Assembly: GCA_016708125.1 (NCBI GenBank)
Contig: JADJGF010000001.1
Location: forward strand, 2,316,001-2,380,000
From: Ignavibacteriota bacterium
GTDB taxonomy: Bacteria > Bacteroidota > Ignavibacteria > Ignavibacteriales > Melioribacteraceae
Direction: 5' to 3'
Length of the DNA: 64,000 bases
Position 1 is the first letter of the stretch. Every line of letters begins with the position of its first letter. Position numbers and translations under genes: made by a program. The notes below the pieces were generated by a model. It made no database searches. It worked only from the letters and a program-made list of their open reading frames with translations, and was not told the DNA's origin. Below are positions 8,970 through 18,159 of the stretch, piece by piece.

Positions 8970-11369
8970 ATGTTAGGGAACATCGTTTTAACAATCGGTT
9001 TTTTAGCCGGATTGTTTACATTTTTTATGTATTATCTAACCTACAAAGGTTATTCAAATACATTAGTAAAAGCAAGAATTGGATTTCATGTTGCTTCAAT
9101 GATGACAATTTTAGCAAGTTTAATTTTGGTTCACGCAGTTTTAACTCATCAGTATCAATATAAATATGTTTTTAATTACAGCGGAAGCGGTTTATCAACC
9201 GGATTATTGCTTTCTACATTTTGGGGTGGACAAGAAGGAAGCTTTTTACTTTGGGCTTTTTTTACCGCAATTATTGGAATTATTTTACTCGAATATACTT
9301 CAAAAAGAGGGGATTTAGAACCACGCGTTATGATGGTTTTTACTCTAAGTTTTACTTTCCTTTTAATTTTAGTAAATCCGTTGTTAAAAAGTCCTTTTAA
9401 CTATTTGTGGATGGAACCAAGTTTCATCGAATTAAAACACATAAATAGTCAGTTTCTTTCAATGCCGTTTATGCAAAATTTTATGTTTGAAGATACTGCC
9501 GGCGGTAAAAGTTTTGTAAGAATGGATCAGCAATTATATGCTCAGCTAATGGCTTCGGGAATTTCTATAAAACAATTTATTATAGATGGAAAAGGATTAA
9601 ATCCGCTTTTACAAAATTTTTGGATGCAGATTCATCCTCCTATTTTATTTGTAGGATTTGCAATGTCCGCCGTGCCATTTGCTTTTGCTAATGCCGCTTT
9701 GATTAAAAATGATTATAGAGATTGGATTAAACAAGCATTTCCTTGGATGCTTGTTGGAACAATGATTTTAGGTTTGGCAATTATGCTTGGCGGTTATTGG
9801 GCTTATGGAATTTTAGGCTGGGGCGGTTATTGGGGCTGGGATCCGGTTGAAAATTCAAGTTTAATTCCTTGGCTGGTTGGAGTTGCTTCAATTCACACTC
9901 TTTTAATTCAGAAAAAAACACAATCAACCGGCGGTACCGGAAGATTTGTAAAAACAAATATCATTCTTGCAATGATGACGTATATTTTGGTTTTATACAG
10001 CACATTCCTAACAAGAAGCGGAATTTTAGGAGAATCATCGGTGCATTCTTTTGCAGAACCCGGAATGTTAGTTTATTTGCTTCTTGTAATTTTTATGGTA
10101 ACATTTTTGTTAATTGGAATTGCCGGATTTATATATAGATGGAAAGCTTTAAACTCAGAATTTGAAAACGAAGAAAGTATTTTATCAAGAGAACTCGCTT
10201 TATTTACGGGAGCAGTTGCTCTTTTAGCTTCTGCAATAATTGTATTTGCTGGAACTTCTGCCCCAATTTTTGGTAAAGCCGTTGAAATTAGATTTTACGA
10301 TGAATTAAATCTACCAATTGCAATAATTATTGGATTATTAAATGGGCTAAGCTTAATTCTAAAATGGAAAACAAATAAATCTCAAGAACTTTGGAAAAAA
10401 CTAATTTCTCCAATAGCTATTTCTTTAGTATTAACAGCACTCGTAATATTGTTTGGAAAAGTTTCCGGTTTTATGATCATTCTATTATCATTCTCATCAA
10501 TTTTTACAATTGTGGTAAATTTTGAAATTGCATTTAGAATAGTTAGGAAAAAAGTTTTATCGCTTGGCGCTTACGTTGCTCATATTGGAATTGCTTTGTT
10601 TTTACTCGGAGTTGTTGCAACCAGCGGCTCTTCAGATGCAGATTCAATTGATTTAGAAAAAAATAAAGCCGCAAATATTTACGGATATGATTTAACATTT
10701 TTAGGTTATAATAGAATTGAAAATACAGAAAAGTTTGAATTTAAAATAAAAATTGAAAAAGAAAACTCAAGCAAAACAATTGCACCAATAATGTATGTTT
10801 CTTCAATGAATAATAGTTTGATGAGGGAACCAGATATTTGGACAATGATTACAAAGGATTTTTATGTTACTCCGCTTAGTTATACAGATGGAACTGAAGA
10901 AAATTCTTCAACCGGCGGAACAAGTGTAACTCTTAAAAAAGGGGATAATATAGATTTCAAAGGAAATAAAATTACATTTGAAAGTTTTAATTTCCCTCCG
11001 GATGCCATGTCTGCAATGATGGGCGGAGGAAATTTTACAATCGGTGCAAATTTGTTGGTTGAAGCTTATGGAAAAAAATACAATGTTGAACCTAAAATGA
11101 AAAGTACCGATGGAAATAAAGAATTTGTTTCTGTAGAAATTAAAGATGCTGATTTACGAATTGAAATGACAAATCTTGATGCAAGCGGTTCAGTTGGATT
11201 AACATTAAATAATTTATCAAATAACACAGAAGCAGTTCAACAAACTCCAAAAGAAGTTTTATCTGTTGAAGCGAGTATTAAACCATTCATAAATTTAGTT
11301 TGGACCGGCGTTCTTTTAATGGTTGCGGGATTTATTATATCTGCAGTGAAAAGAACAAAAGAGGTTTAA
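8970..11369 (+). CDS. ccmF: CcmF cytochrome c haem lyase subunit
   Basis: The 799-residue multispanning protein carries the WWD motif (LGWGGYWGWDPVENSS, near residues 283-298), conserved histidines in MQIHPPILF and VASIHTL, and SGLSTGLLLSTFWGGQEGSF near the N-terminus. It joins haem from CcmE to apocytochrome CxxCH motifs in the periplasm. It is longer than the roughly 650 residues of enterobacterial CcmF because of an extended periplasmic C-terminal domain (about residues 560-770) before the last helix. It begins 18 bases after ccmE and closes the operon ahead of a strong hairpin. Confidence 0.93.
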   Translation: MLGNIVLTIGFLAGLFTFFMYYLTYKGYSNTLVKARIGFHVASMMTILASLILVHAVLTHQYQYKYVFNYSGSGLSTGLLLSTFWGGQEGSFLLWAFFTAIIGIILLEYTSKRGDLEPRVMMVFTLSFTFLLILVNPLLKSPFNYLWMEPSFIELKHINSQFLSMPFMQNFMFEDTAGGKSFVRMDQQLYAQLMASGISIKQFIIDGKGLNPLLQNFWMQIHPPILFVGFAMSAVPFAFANAALIKNDYRDWIKQAFPWMLVGTMILGLAIMLGGYWAYGILGWGGYWGWDPVENSSLIPWLVGVASIHTLLIQKKTQSTGGTGRFVKTNIILAMMTYILVLYSTFLTRSGILGESSVHSFAEPGMLVYLLLVIFMVTFLLIGIAGFIYRWKALNSEFENEESILSRELALFTGAVALLASAIIVFAGTSAPIFGKAVEIRFYDELNLPIAIIIGLLNGLSLILKWKTNKSQELWKKLISPIAISLVLTALVILFGKVSGFMIILLSFSSIFTIVVNFEIAFRIVRKKVLSLGAYVAHIGIALFLLGVVATSGSSDADSIDLEKNKAANIYGYDLTFLGYNRIENTEKFEFKIKIEKENSSKTIAPIMYVSSMNNSLMREPDIWTMITKDFYVTPLSYTDGTEENSSTGGTSVTLKKGDNIDFKGNKITFESFNFPPDAMSAMMGGGNFTIGANLLVEAYGKKYNVEPKMKSTDGNKEFVSVEIKDADLRIEMTNLDASGSVGLTLNNLSNNTEAVQQTPKEVLSVEASIKPFINLVWTGVLLMVAGFIISAVKRTKEV

Positions 11370-11371
11370 TT

Positions 11372-11407
11372 TTTTTGTAGTCATCTACAAATCGGTGACT
11401 ACAAAAA
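11372..11407 (+). terminator. Perfect 12-bp hairpin after ccmF
   Basis: TTTTTGTAGTCA (11372-11383) and TGACTACAAAAA (11396-11407) form a perfect stem around a 12-base loop, two bases after the ccmF stop. It probably ends the ccm transcript. Its symmetry and outer T/A runs would let it work in either direction. Confidence 0.7.
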
Positions 11408-11524
11408 TTTTCTAACAATTCTTTATAAATCTATAATTTTCACTTCCCGATTTTATTCCCAAAAATATTGTATTGATTTTTTTATCTAATAGAATCAAAT
11501 TTAAATTAAAAATTATACAATATT

Positions 11525-11938
11525 ATGAGAATCATATTTTTTACTATTTCGATTTTAGTTTTAACTACTTTTTGCAGTGATTCAATTACAGAAACTGAGT
11601 CATTTAATTTGTTTGATGATATAATAATTGAGTACAATCAAAAATTAGTTAATGATGATGAAAATATTTCTATTCAATTTACAGAATTAGTTGGTGATTC
11701 AAGATGTCCAATTGATGCAATTTGTGTTTGGGAAGGTGATGCAGAAATAAAATTTAGATTTTCGAAAAATAATAGTTTTGAAGATTTTACTTTACACACA
11801 TCTATAAATTATTTTAACGCAGACACACTTTTATTTGGTTATAGAATTGAACTTGTTGAAGTTTTTCCTTATCCACAAATCAATATAGAAATTCCTTCCA
11901 AGGACTATAAAGTTAAAATAAAAATTGAAAAAGAATAA
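11525..11938 (+). CDS. Hypothetical lipoprotein
   Basis: The 137-residue product starts with a lipoprotein signal and a probable lipobox cysteine at residue 17 (VLTTFC). Two more cysteines fall in SRCPIDAICVWEGDAEI, a motif I recall in small secreted proteins of unknown role, where it probably forms a disulphide. The rest is predicted beta-strand. It is transcribed alone, between the ccm terminator and a convergent cytochrome gene. I cannot assign a function. Confidence 0.65.
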   Translation: MRIIFFTISILVLTTFCSDSITETESFNLFDDIIIEYNQKLVNDDENISIQFTELVGDSRCPIDAICVWEGDAEIKFRFSKNNSFEDFTLHTSINYFNADTLLFGYRIELVEVFPYPQINIEIPSKDYKVKIKIEKE

Positions 11939-11968
11939 TTAAAGCATAAATTTATTTTAAAGATAAAA

Positions 11969-11992
11969 AAACCCGACTCGAAAGCCGGGTTT
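11969..11992 (-). terminator. Intrinsic terminator of the nine-haem cytochrome operon
   Basis: AAACCCG (11969-11975) pairs with CGGGTTT (11986-11992). Read on the minus strand, the stem is followed by a run of seven T residues. It lies between convergent genes, 33 bases past the cytochrome stop codon. Confidence 0.85.
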
Positions 11993-12024
11993 ATATCATT
12001 CACTTACAGTAGAGGCAAATTAAA

Positions 12025-14112
12025 TTACTTGAGTAATACCATTTTCTTTGTAGAAACATAATTACTTGTTTCAATTCTGTAGAAATAAATACCAGCGGCA
12101 TTATTTGCTGCATTCCAATCAACATTGTAATTTCCGGCATTCATTTGTTTGTTAACTAAAACTGAAACTTCTCTGCCAATTGCATCAAATACTGTAATTT
12201 TAACATTTGTTGCTTCAGGAATTGAGAAATTAATTACTGTAGTTGGGTTAAATGGATTTGGATAATTTTGTGATAATTTATAATCTGTTGGTACACTATT
12301 AGTGAATTCGTTAACATCAACAAGTTCACCCTTCATATCAGAAATTGCAGTTTTTAACATTGCAATTGTAAATTGAGGATTGTGAACACCAAGACTTCTG
12401 TCTTCTTCAACAAAGAAATAAACATAACCGGCTCTCATAATTCTTGGAGTTAAACTATCATCAGCAGCGGTTGTAAAATCAGCAGTTGATTGAATTAAAA
12501 CTACGCCGTCTGCATTTTTAGGCAAATATGTTGCTAATTCTTCCAATAAACCGTGAACTTCTTCTTGAAGACCTTCTGCAGTTCCGTCACCATCTAAATC
12601 TGCGCTTCCATTGATATAATATTTTTTCTCTTTGAAAGTTTCTCCAACATTTCCATGACAAGGTTCGCAAGCTTCAACATTATCTTCACCTTCTTCATTA
12701 TTCATGTTAAATGTATGTCCGCCGAATTTTAACAAATTACCTTCGGCATCAAATGCGCTTTCACCAGCCATATGACAATCAACGCAAGCATTTCCGCCGG
12801 CAATTGCGTGTGGTGAACTTGGAAAATCAACACCATAATTAGGTGCATTTTTACCTAAAAGCATATCAGCTTGCGGTCCATGATGAGCACCAAAATGTGC
12901 ACTGCCATTTTTTATGTCTTCAGCATAAGTAGATGCTTGTCTTCTACTTCTGTGGCAATCCATACATTGAGCACCTGTTCCAAATTTTTCAAATGATAAA
13001 ACAGTTCCATCACCTAAAACTGTTTCAGTAGCTCTTAATTGATATGGATTTTCTGCACTATGAGGATCATGGCAAGTTACGCAAGTAAAATTTGTTGGAT
13101 CAGGTCTAACAGCAGTTTTAGCTGGTAAGCCTAAAGCGTCAACTGGTCTTCCTTCTTTAATCCATTGAACATATCCTGCACCGCTATGGCAAGGTGAACA
13201 TCCATCTCTATTTGTAGAACTTACAAATGCACCAACTGTATGTCCGCCATGGAATCCACGACCATCATATTCAGTTGCATCTAAACCAGCTTCTGTAAAT
13301 AATGCTGGAATTGCGTGATGTGTACCTGCATCGTGGCAATATGCACAAGTTGCACTTGATGCTTCTGAAACCATTTTGCTATCTGCAACAACACCATTAT
13401 GAGCACTTCCTGGTCCGTGACAAGCTTCGCATTGAACATTTGCTCTCTGCATTGCATTTGGATAAGCTGCGACCAATGCATCATAATTTCCTTCAGCTAA
13501 AGCTGCAGGGAAAACAAATTCAAAATCGTCAAAACCATCATTTGAAGCGGCTGCATCATAACCTGTTGTATGGCAGCTCATACATCTATTTGCAAAATGT
13601 CCTGCAGGATCATCAGTATATGGTTTAACTGTATTAGCATGACCAGTTTCCATCCAGCTTGCTTTTTCAGCAGTGTGGCACGTTCCGCATGATAAACCAG
13701 TTGCAGGCATACCAACAAATTTTGCAGCATTTAATGTAATTGAACTTGTCATACCGCCATCAGTAAACTCAACTACATAAGTTCCTTCCAAATCAAGAAC
13801 TAAAGAAATTGCTTTTTTAGTATCGCTTAAATCTTGATTTCCTAAAATAGCAACTGTTGAACCACTTGGTTTTGTAACAATATTCCAAGCCGGGCTTGTG
13901 AAATTTGTATCAACTGCTTCGCCAGCTAAGTAAACTGTTGTTCCAACACCAACGTTCGATAAACCATTATATTTTACTGTAAAAATATCATTGGTATCTG
14001 CAACTATACTTCGGTCAGATAAACCATATGGTTTTACCTCAAGTGTTTGGCTGTTTATCATTCCAAAAGAAAGGAAGAAAAGCAGCATTGTTATAGTTAT
14101 TTTTTTGAGCAT
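12025..14112 (-). CDS. Nine-haem c-type cytochrome with Type IX sorting domain
   Basis: The 695-residue protein has a signal peptide (to about residue 21, ending NSQ) and a beta domain of about 100 residues. Nine CxxCH motifs follow across residues 140-490 (CGTCH, CMSCH, CEACH, CAYCH, CSPCH, CVTCH, CMDCH, CVDCH, CEPCH). It ends in a T9SS sorting domain (NYPNPFNPTT, FDAIGREVSVLVN, terminal KMVLLK). It should therefore be secreted and held at the cell surface, a position suited to extracellular electron transfer. Haem layout partly recalls cytochrome c554-like proteins. The gene follows a receiver-domain gene by 21 bases and precedes a strong terminator. The natural electron acceptor is unknown. 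Confidence 0.9.
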   Translation of the reverse strand: MLKKITITMLLFFLSFGMINSQTLEVKPYGLSDRSIVADTNDIFTVKYNGLSNVGVGTTVYLAGEAVDTNFTSPAWNIVTKPSGSTVAILGNQDLSDTKKAISLVLDLEGTYVVEFTDGGMTSSITLNAAKFVGMPATGLSCGTCHTAEKASWMETGHANTVKPYTDDPAGHFANRCMSCHTTGYDAAASNDGFDDFEFVFPAALAEGNYDALVAAYPNAMQRANVQCEACHGPGSAHNGVVADSKMVSEASSATCAYCHDAGTHHAIPALFTEAGLDATEYDGRGFHGGHTVGAFVSSTNRDGCSPCHSGAGYVQWIKEGRPVDALGLPAKTAVRPDPTNFTCVTCHDPHSAENPYQLRATETVLGDGTVLSFEKFGTGAQCMDCHRSRRQASTYAEDIKNGSAHFGAHHGPQADMLLGKNAPNYGVDFPSSPHAIAGGNACVDCHMAGESAFDAEGNLLKFGGHTFNMNNEEGEDNVEACEPCHGNVGETFKEKKYYINGSADLDGDGTAEGLQEEVHGLLEELATYLPKNADGVVLIQSTADFTTAADDSLTPRIMRAGYVYFFVEEDRSLGVHNPQFTIAMLKTAISDMKGELVDVNEFTNSVPTDYKLSQNYPNPFNPTTVINFSIPEATNVKITVFDAIGREVSVLVNKQMNAGNYNVDWNAANNAAGIYFYRIETSNYVSTKKMVLLK

Positions 14113-14133
14113 TAGGCTCCTCCTATTTGTTGA

Positions 14134-14520
14134 TTAGTAAAGTAAATTTTGATTTTGGGTTCTTACTGAATTAATAAATTCTCTTAAATTGAGCGTATCA
14201 ATCGGTTTAATTAAATAAAATGTTACGCCTATATTATTTATTGCTCTTCCTAATTCAATACTTAAGTTGGATGTTATAAAAATTATAGAAAGTTTTGGAT
14301 TTACTTTTTTAATAGTCTCGAGTAATCTGATAGAATTTGGTGCTATAAAATCGTCATCCAAAATAACTAAAGTAGAATTTTTACTTAACACTTCTGAAAC
14401 AATATCTAACGGATCTTTCGAGTTTTTGAAAATACTATAATCACATCCAAACTCTTTAGATAAATTTTCTAAAGAATTGTAAATTTGATCATCGTTTGAT
14501 ATTATTAACATTTTTCCCAT
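14134..14520 (-). CDS. Stand-alone response-regulator receiver domain
   Basis: The 128-residue protein is a single receiver domain with the acidic pair in SNDD, a phospho-acceptor aspartate in VILDDD, a threonine in FITS and the conserved lysine in LIKP. No output domain is present. It is co-transcribed with the nine-haem cytochrome. It lies divergent from a haem-c sensor kinase that could phosphorylate it. The start may be ATG 14520 or ATG 14511 (the latter after GGGAAAA). Confidence 0.85.
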   Translation of the reverse strand: MGKMLIISNDDQIYNSLENLSKEFGCDYSIFKNSKDPLDIVSEVLSKNSTLVILDDDFIAPNSIRLLETIKKVNPKLSIIFITSNLSIELGRAINNIGVTFYLIKPIDTLNLREFINSVRTQNQNLLY

Positions 14521-14536
14521 ATTAACTTATTACTTA

Positions 14537-14552
14537 CAATACTTATGCCACT
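14537..14552 (-). promoter_or_regulatory. Possible sigma-54-like promoter for the receiver/nine-haem operon
   Basis: On the minus strand, TGGCATAAGTATTGTA has the -24 TGGCA element and correct spacing to TTGTA, but the -12 GC is GT. The start site would lie within about 10 bases of ATG 14520, or upstream of ATG 14511. The mismatch makes this a weak call. It is reported because a sigma-54 activator is encoded next door. Confidence 0.3.
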
Positions 14553-14689
14553 AATAAATTTTATTAATATAAATCATCTTAATTTACTTCTTTCAAAAAG
14601 ATTTGATTTTAATCTAATTTCGATGTTTTTATAAGAGTAATAATTAGTAAATTTGGTTTGGATATTTAACAATTATAAAATATTAAGTT

Positions 14690-14731
14690 CTTGGTGTGAC
14701 AACCAAGTGACAGTGTGGCAAGTTTGTCACA
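14690..14731. promoter_or_regulatory. Inverted repeats in the divergent regulatory region
   Basis: TGTGACAA (14695-14702) and TTGTCACA (14724-14731) form a perfect 8-base inverted repeat, with AGTGACAG between. CTTGG/CCAAG (14690-14694, 14703-14707) forms a second nested pair. The cluster sits 29 bases before the sensor kinase start and about 150 bases upstream of the opposite operon, a typical activator-site position. The binding protein is unknown; the sigma-54 regulator at 16231 is the obvious candidate. Confidence 0.45.
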
Positions 14732-14759
14732 ACAATATTTTTTATAAATTAGAGGCAAA

Positions 14760-16238
14760 ATGTTTCCTACGATAAAAACAAAGTTTATTGCACTTTCAAT
14801 AATTATAATTATTCTAAGTATTGGAATTCCGGTTGGATTTTTATTAAATCAGTTTAGCAAAAATTTTCACGACAGATCCGTAATTATGGTTGGGGCAGCA
14901 ATTGATTTAATGATTTTTGGACTCAACAATTCCATGATGAAAGGCGATGAAAAAAATGTTCAAAATATTGTTGAGCAAATTGGACAAAATAAATCTGTGG
15001 AACACATAAGAATTTTAAACAGCGATGGAACAATTAAATATGCAATTCATAAAGAAGAAATTGGAAAGAAAATTGATGTTGTTGAACCCGGGCATTTGAA
15101 ATCAAAATTATCTGATATTGTAAAAAGAAATATTTCTCTTAACGAAAAAACAAATACATATACTGCAATTCAACGTATTAAAATGGAAGAAAGATGCCAA
15201 ACATGCCATAACAATGATAAAGTAATTTCTTATCTTGATGTTGATACGGATTTAACAAAAGCCGAAGTTAATTTTTATACCGGTTCTTTTCACATGATAT
15301 TTTTTGGCTTGCTGCTAATTTTTGTATTAGCATTTTCATTTTATATAATTTTTAATAAATATATAAACAAGCCTTTGAATAATTTTATTTTAGCATTGGG
15401 AGAAGTTGAAAAAGGTAATTTAAGTTTAAATTTACCAGCTTCCGGAAAAGACGAATTTTCGATTTTACATTATCATTACAATAGAATGGTAAATGAACTT
15501 AAATATTCGCGCGGACAAATTGAAGAAATGCATTTTGAACAATTGCAGAGAGCCGATAAAATGGTAACACTCGGCGAGCTTACTGCATCAATGGCGCATG
15601 ATATAAATAATCATTCTGCAATAATTATGTCACGAGCAGATTATTTAGTTTACGAAGCCGAGAATAATAAACTATTATCAAAATACATTGATGATTTAAA
15701 TGTGGTAAATAATCAAATTGAAAAAATTTCTAAAATTACCGGAAATATTTTAAAGCATAGTAAAAAATCGGCAAAAACATTTTCAAGTTTTGATTTAGAT
15801 AAATTAGTAGAAAATAGCATTGAAATGCTTGAGCCGTTAATCAAAAAAAGAAAAGTTGTTTTGTTAAAAGAAATAGAAATTTCTGAAGCAATAATTTTTG
15901 GAGATCCTAATCAAATTGAGCAGGTTGTTCTTAATTTAGTAAGTAATTCACTTGATGCGTTAAGAGCAAATGGAAAAATAATTATTAAAATTAATTTATC
16001 GGAAAATAATAAAATTCAATTAATTGTTAATGACAACGGAACCGGAATAGATGCGACATCAATAGAAAAAATATTTTCGCCTTTCTACACAAATAAAGAA
16101 TCCGGAAAGGGAACAGGTTTAGGTTTATACATTGTACAAAATATTTGTAAAAATCATAATGCAGAAATAAAATGTGAAAGTAAAATTAATAAAGGCACCA
16201 CTTTCATAATAACATTTTTGGGGGAAAACAATGTTTGA
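14760..16238 (+). CDS. Sensor histidine kinase with c-type haem motif in the sensor domain
   Basis: The 492-residue protein has a first helix at residues 8-28, a periplasmic sensor to about residue 175 containing C146-QT-C149-H150, and a second helix at 178-198. A HAMP linker, HisKA domain with H280 (MAHDINNHSAI) and a HATPase domain with GTGLGLYIVQNI follow. The CxxCH in the exported domain should bind haem c, so the kinase likely senses redox state or a small ligand. Its stop overlaps the next gene by eight bases, and that gene is the partner response regulator. The H-box differs from the usual HEINNPL but keeps the phospho-accepting histidine. Confidence 0.9.
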   Translation: MFPTIKTKFIALSIIIIILSIGIPVGFLLNQFSKNFHDRSVIMVGAAIDLMIFGLNNSMMKGDEKNVQNIVEQIGQNKSVEHIRILNSDGTIKYAIHKEEIGKKIDVVEPGHLKSKLSDIVKRNISLNEKTNTYTAIQRIKMEERCQTCHNNDKVISYLDVDTDLTKAEVNFYTGSFHMIFFGLLLIFVLAFSFYIIFNKYINKPLNNFILALGEVEKGNLSLNLPASGKDEFSILHYHYNRMVNELKYSRGQIEEMHFEQLQRADKMVTLGELTASMAHDINNHSAIIMSRADYLVYEAENNKLLSKYIDDLNVVNNQIEKISKITGNILKHSKKSAKTFSSFDLDKLVENSIEMLEPLIKKRKVVLLKEIEISEAIIFGDPNQIEQVVLNLVSNSLDALRANGKIIIKINLSENNKIQLIVNDNGTGIDATSIEKIFSPFYTNKESGKGTGLGLYIVQNICKNHNAEIKCESKINKGTTFIITFLGENNV

Positions 16239-17598
16239 AGTACTTTTAATAGATGATGAAAAAGAAATGCTTATTGGCTTGGAAAAAATACTTTCAAGCA
16301 GAAATAATTTTAACATTACTGCCATTCTTGAGCCACAGAAAGCATTTGATTTAATTAAAACAAAAAAGTTTGATTTAATTATTACTGATTTAAAAATGAA
16401 TGATTTTTCCGGGATTGATATTTTAAAGTGTGCTAAAGAAAATCATCTACAAGCAAATGTGATTATCATTTCCGGTTACGGAACAATAGAAGCAAGCGTT
16501 GAAGCAATGCAGTTAGGCGCTTTCGACTTTATTGAAAAACCTTTTACATCAAAAAAATTATTTCAATGTATTGATAAAGCTTTAGAAGCGATTGCAGTTA
16601 AAACTTCAATTAATGATGAGACCGATCCAATTATTAAAAATTCGGGAATAGTTTATAAAAGTCCCGAAATGAAAGAAGTTATAGATTTAGTAAAAATAAT
16701 TGCGCCGCAAATGATGAATGTTTTAATAATCGGCGAAAGCGGAACCGGAAAGGAACTTGTAGCAAGAGTAATTCACAAATTAAGCAATAGAGATGAAAAT
16801 CCATTTGTCCCGGTAAATTGCGGAGCTTTGCCAGAAAATCTTTTTGAAAGCGAGTTATTCGGTCACGAAAGAGGAGCTTTTACCGGAGCCGTAAAAACCA
16901 AACCCGGCTTGCTTGAATTTGCAAATCAAGGAACTTTCTTTTTTGATGAAATTGGCGATATGAGTTTGCAATTGCAAATTAAACTTTTACGAATGCTTGA
17001 AGATAGAAAAATTAGAAGAGTCGGCGGACAAAAAGAAATTGATATCGATGTTAGAATTATTGCCGCAACAAATAAAGATTTAGAAAAAGAAGTTACAAAT
17101 GGAAATTTTAGAGAAGATTTATTTTACAGACTAAATAATATGCAAATTCATATTCCGCCATTGCGACAAAGAACCGATGATATTATGCCTTTACTTGAGC
17201 ATTATCTAAAAGGACTTTGCGAAAAAGAAAATAAACAGATTAAAAATTTTTCTGTTGATGCAAAGGAATTGTTAAAATCATATCAATGGCCGGGAAATGT
17301 TAGAGAACTTCAAAATATGATTGGAAGAGCATTTTATTTATCAACATCAAACGTAATTCAAAAAGAAGATTTACCAAAATATATTTTAAAAGATGATTTG
17401 CCAATTTCAAACAGCATTTTAAATCTTCAATATAATGATGCAAAAGATAAAACAATAAGCGAATTTGAAACTGAATATCTATCATATCATTTGAAAAAAA
17501 ATAAAGGCAACATTACAAAAACTGCAATAGAATGCGGATTGGATAGAAGATCGCTTCACAGATTAATTGCTAAGTATAATATTATTTATAAAGAATAA
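16231..17598 (+). CDS. Sigma-54-dependent response regulator (NtrC family)
   Basis: Domains in order over 455 residues are a receiver (1-120, phospho-acceptor D53 and K103), an AAA+ sigma-54 interaction domain (Walker A GESGTGKE at 168-175, GAFTGA loop at 215-220), and a Fis-type helix-turn-helix (about 418-453). All key residues are present, so it should activate sigma-54 promoters after phosphorylation by the overlapping kinase. Likely targets are neighbouring promoters with a TGGCA element: the nine-haem operon to the left and the beta-barrel gene to the right. Confidence 0.93.
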   Translation: MFEVLLIDDEKEMLIGLEKILSSRNNFNITAILEPQKAFDLIKTKKFDLIITDLKMNDFSGIDILKCAKENHLQANVIIISGYGTIEASVEAMQLGAFDFIEKPFTSKKLFQCIDKALEAIAVKTSINDETDPIIKNSGIVYKSPEMKEVIDLVKIIAPQMMNVLIIGESGTGKELVARVIHKLSNRDENPFVPVNCGALPENLFESELFGHERGAFTGAVKTKPGLLEFANQGTFFFDEIGDMSLQLQIKLLRMLEDRKIRRVGGQKEIDIDVRIIAATNKDLEKEVTNGNFREDLFYRLNNMQIHIPPLRQRTDDIMPLLEHYLKGLCEKENKQIKNFSVDAKELLKSYQWPGNVRELQNMIGRAFYLSTSNVIQKEDLPKYILKDDLPISNSILNLQYNDAKDKTISEFETEYLSYHLKKNKGNITKTAIECGLDRRSLHRLIAKYNIIYKE

Positions 17599-17626
17599 AA
17601 ATTTGTTCAAAAAAAAGGAATGAAAA

Positions 17627-17980
17627 ATGAAAATATTAATCATTATTAACGATGCACCGTATGGAACTGAGAAAGCATATAATGCATTAAGACTTGCAAT
17701 GAACATTCAGAAAGAAAGTTCAGAAATAGAAGTAGCAATATTTTTGATGGCAGATGCAGTTGGATGTGGAATTCCAAATCAGAATACACCTCAAGGTTAT
17801 TATAATATTGAAAGAATGTTGAAATCTGTAATTCTTAAAAGTGGAAAAGTTAAAGCATGCGGAACATGTATGGATGCAAGAGGATTTACAGAAATAAATT
17901 TAATTGATGGCGTTGAAAGAAGTAATATGAAAGAATTAACAGATTTAACTTTAAATTCGGATAAAGTAATTACTTTTTAA
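17627..17980 (+). CDS. DsrE-family protein
   Basis: The 117-residue cytoplasmic protein shows the DsrE/YchN fold pattern. It begins MKILIIINDAPYGTEKAYNA and has the cysteine motif KACGTCMDARG near residue 80-95, plus a further cysteine in AVGCGIP. DsrE-like proteins carry or transfer sulphur as persulphide. It follows the sigma-54 regulator by 28 bases behind an AAGGAATG ribosome-binding site and is probably in the same transcript. The substrate is unknown. Confidence 0.8.
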   Translation: MKILIIINDAPYGTEKAYNALRLAMNIQKESSEIEVAIFLMADAVGCGIPNQNTPQGYYNIERMLKSVILKSGKVKACGTCMDARGFTEINLIDGVERSNMKELTDLTLNSDKVITF

Positions 17981-18111
17981 AATTTCTTTTTTTTTGGAAA
18001 AAATCTATTTATAATTTAAAAACAATTGTCGCTTTTATTATTCATTGTAGAAAATAATATACAATTCTAAATTTTTATTGCGGTAAATCATCAAATTTTC
18101 AACTCATTTTT

Positions 18112-18126
18112 TGGCATCATGATTGT
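18112..18126 (+). promoter_or_regulatory. Possible sigma-54-like promoter of the beta-barrel gene
   Basis: TGGCATCATGATTGT keeps TGGCA and the spacing to TTGT, with GT in place of the -12 GC. The predicted start site, near 18137, would leave about 23 bases of leader containing GAGG before ATG 18160. The same leader length is seen at the convincing sigma-54 promoter at 25610. The one -12 mismatch keeps confidence low. Confidence 0.35.
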
Positions 18127-18159
18127 TTTATAATTACGTCATTAGATTTAGAGGTAATT

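Noticed and set aside
13302..13628. Open frame opposite the nine-haem cytochrome gene
   Set aside because: It is rich in His and Leu because it mirrors CxxCH-rich codons, has no ribosome-binding site and lies wholly inside a clear gene.
14712..14731. Possible sigma-54 promoter TGGCAAGTTTGTCAC before the haem-c kinase
   Set aside because: The GG is present but no GC or GT falls at the required spacing. The sequence is better explained as part of the TGTGACAA/TTGTCACA inverted repeat.
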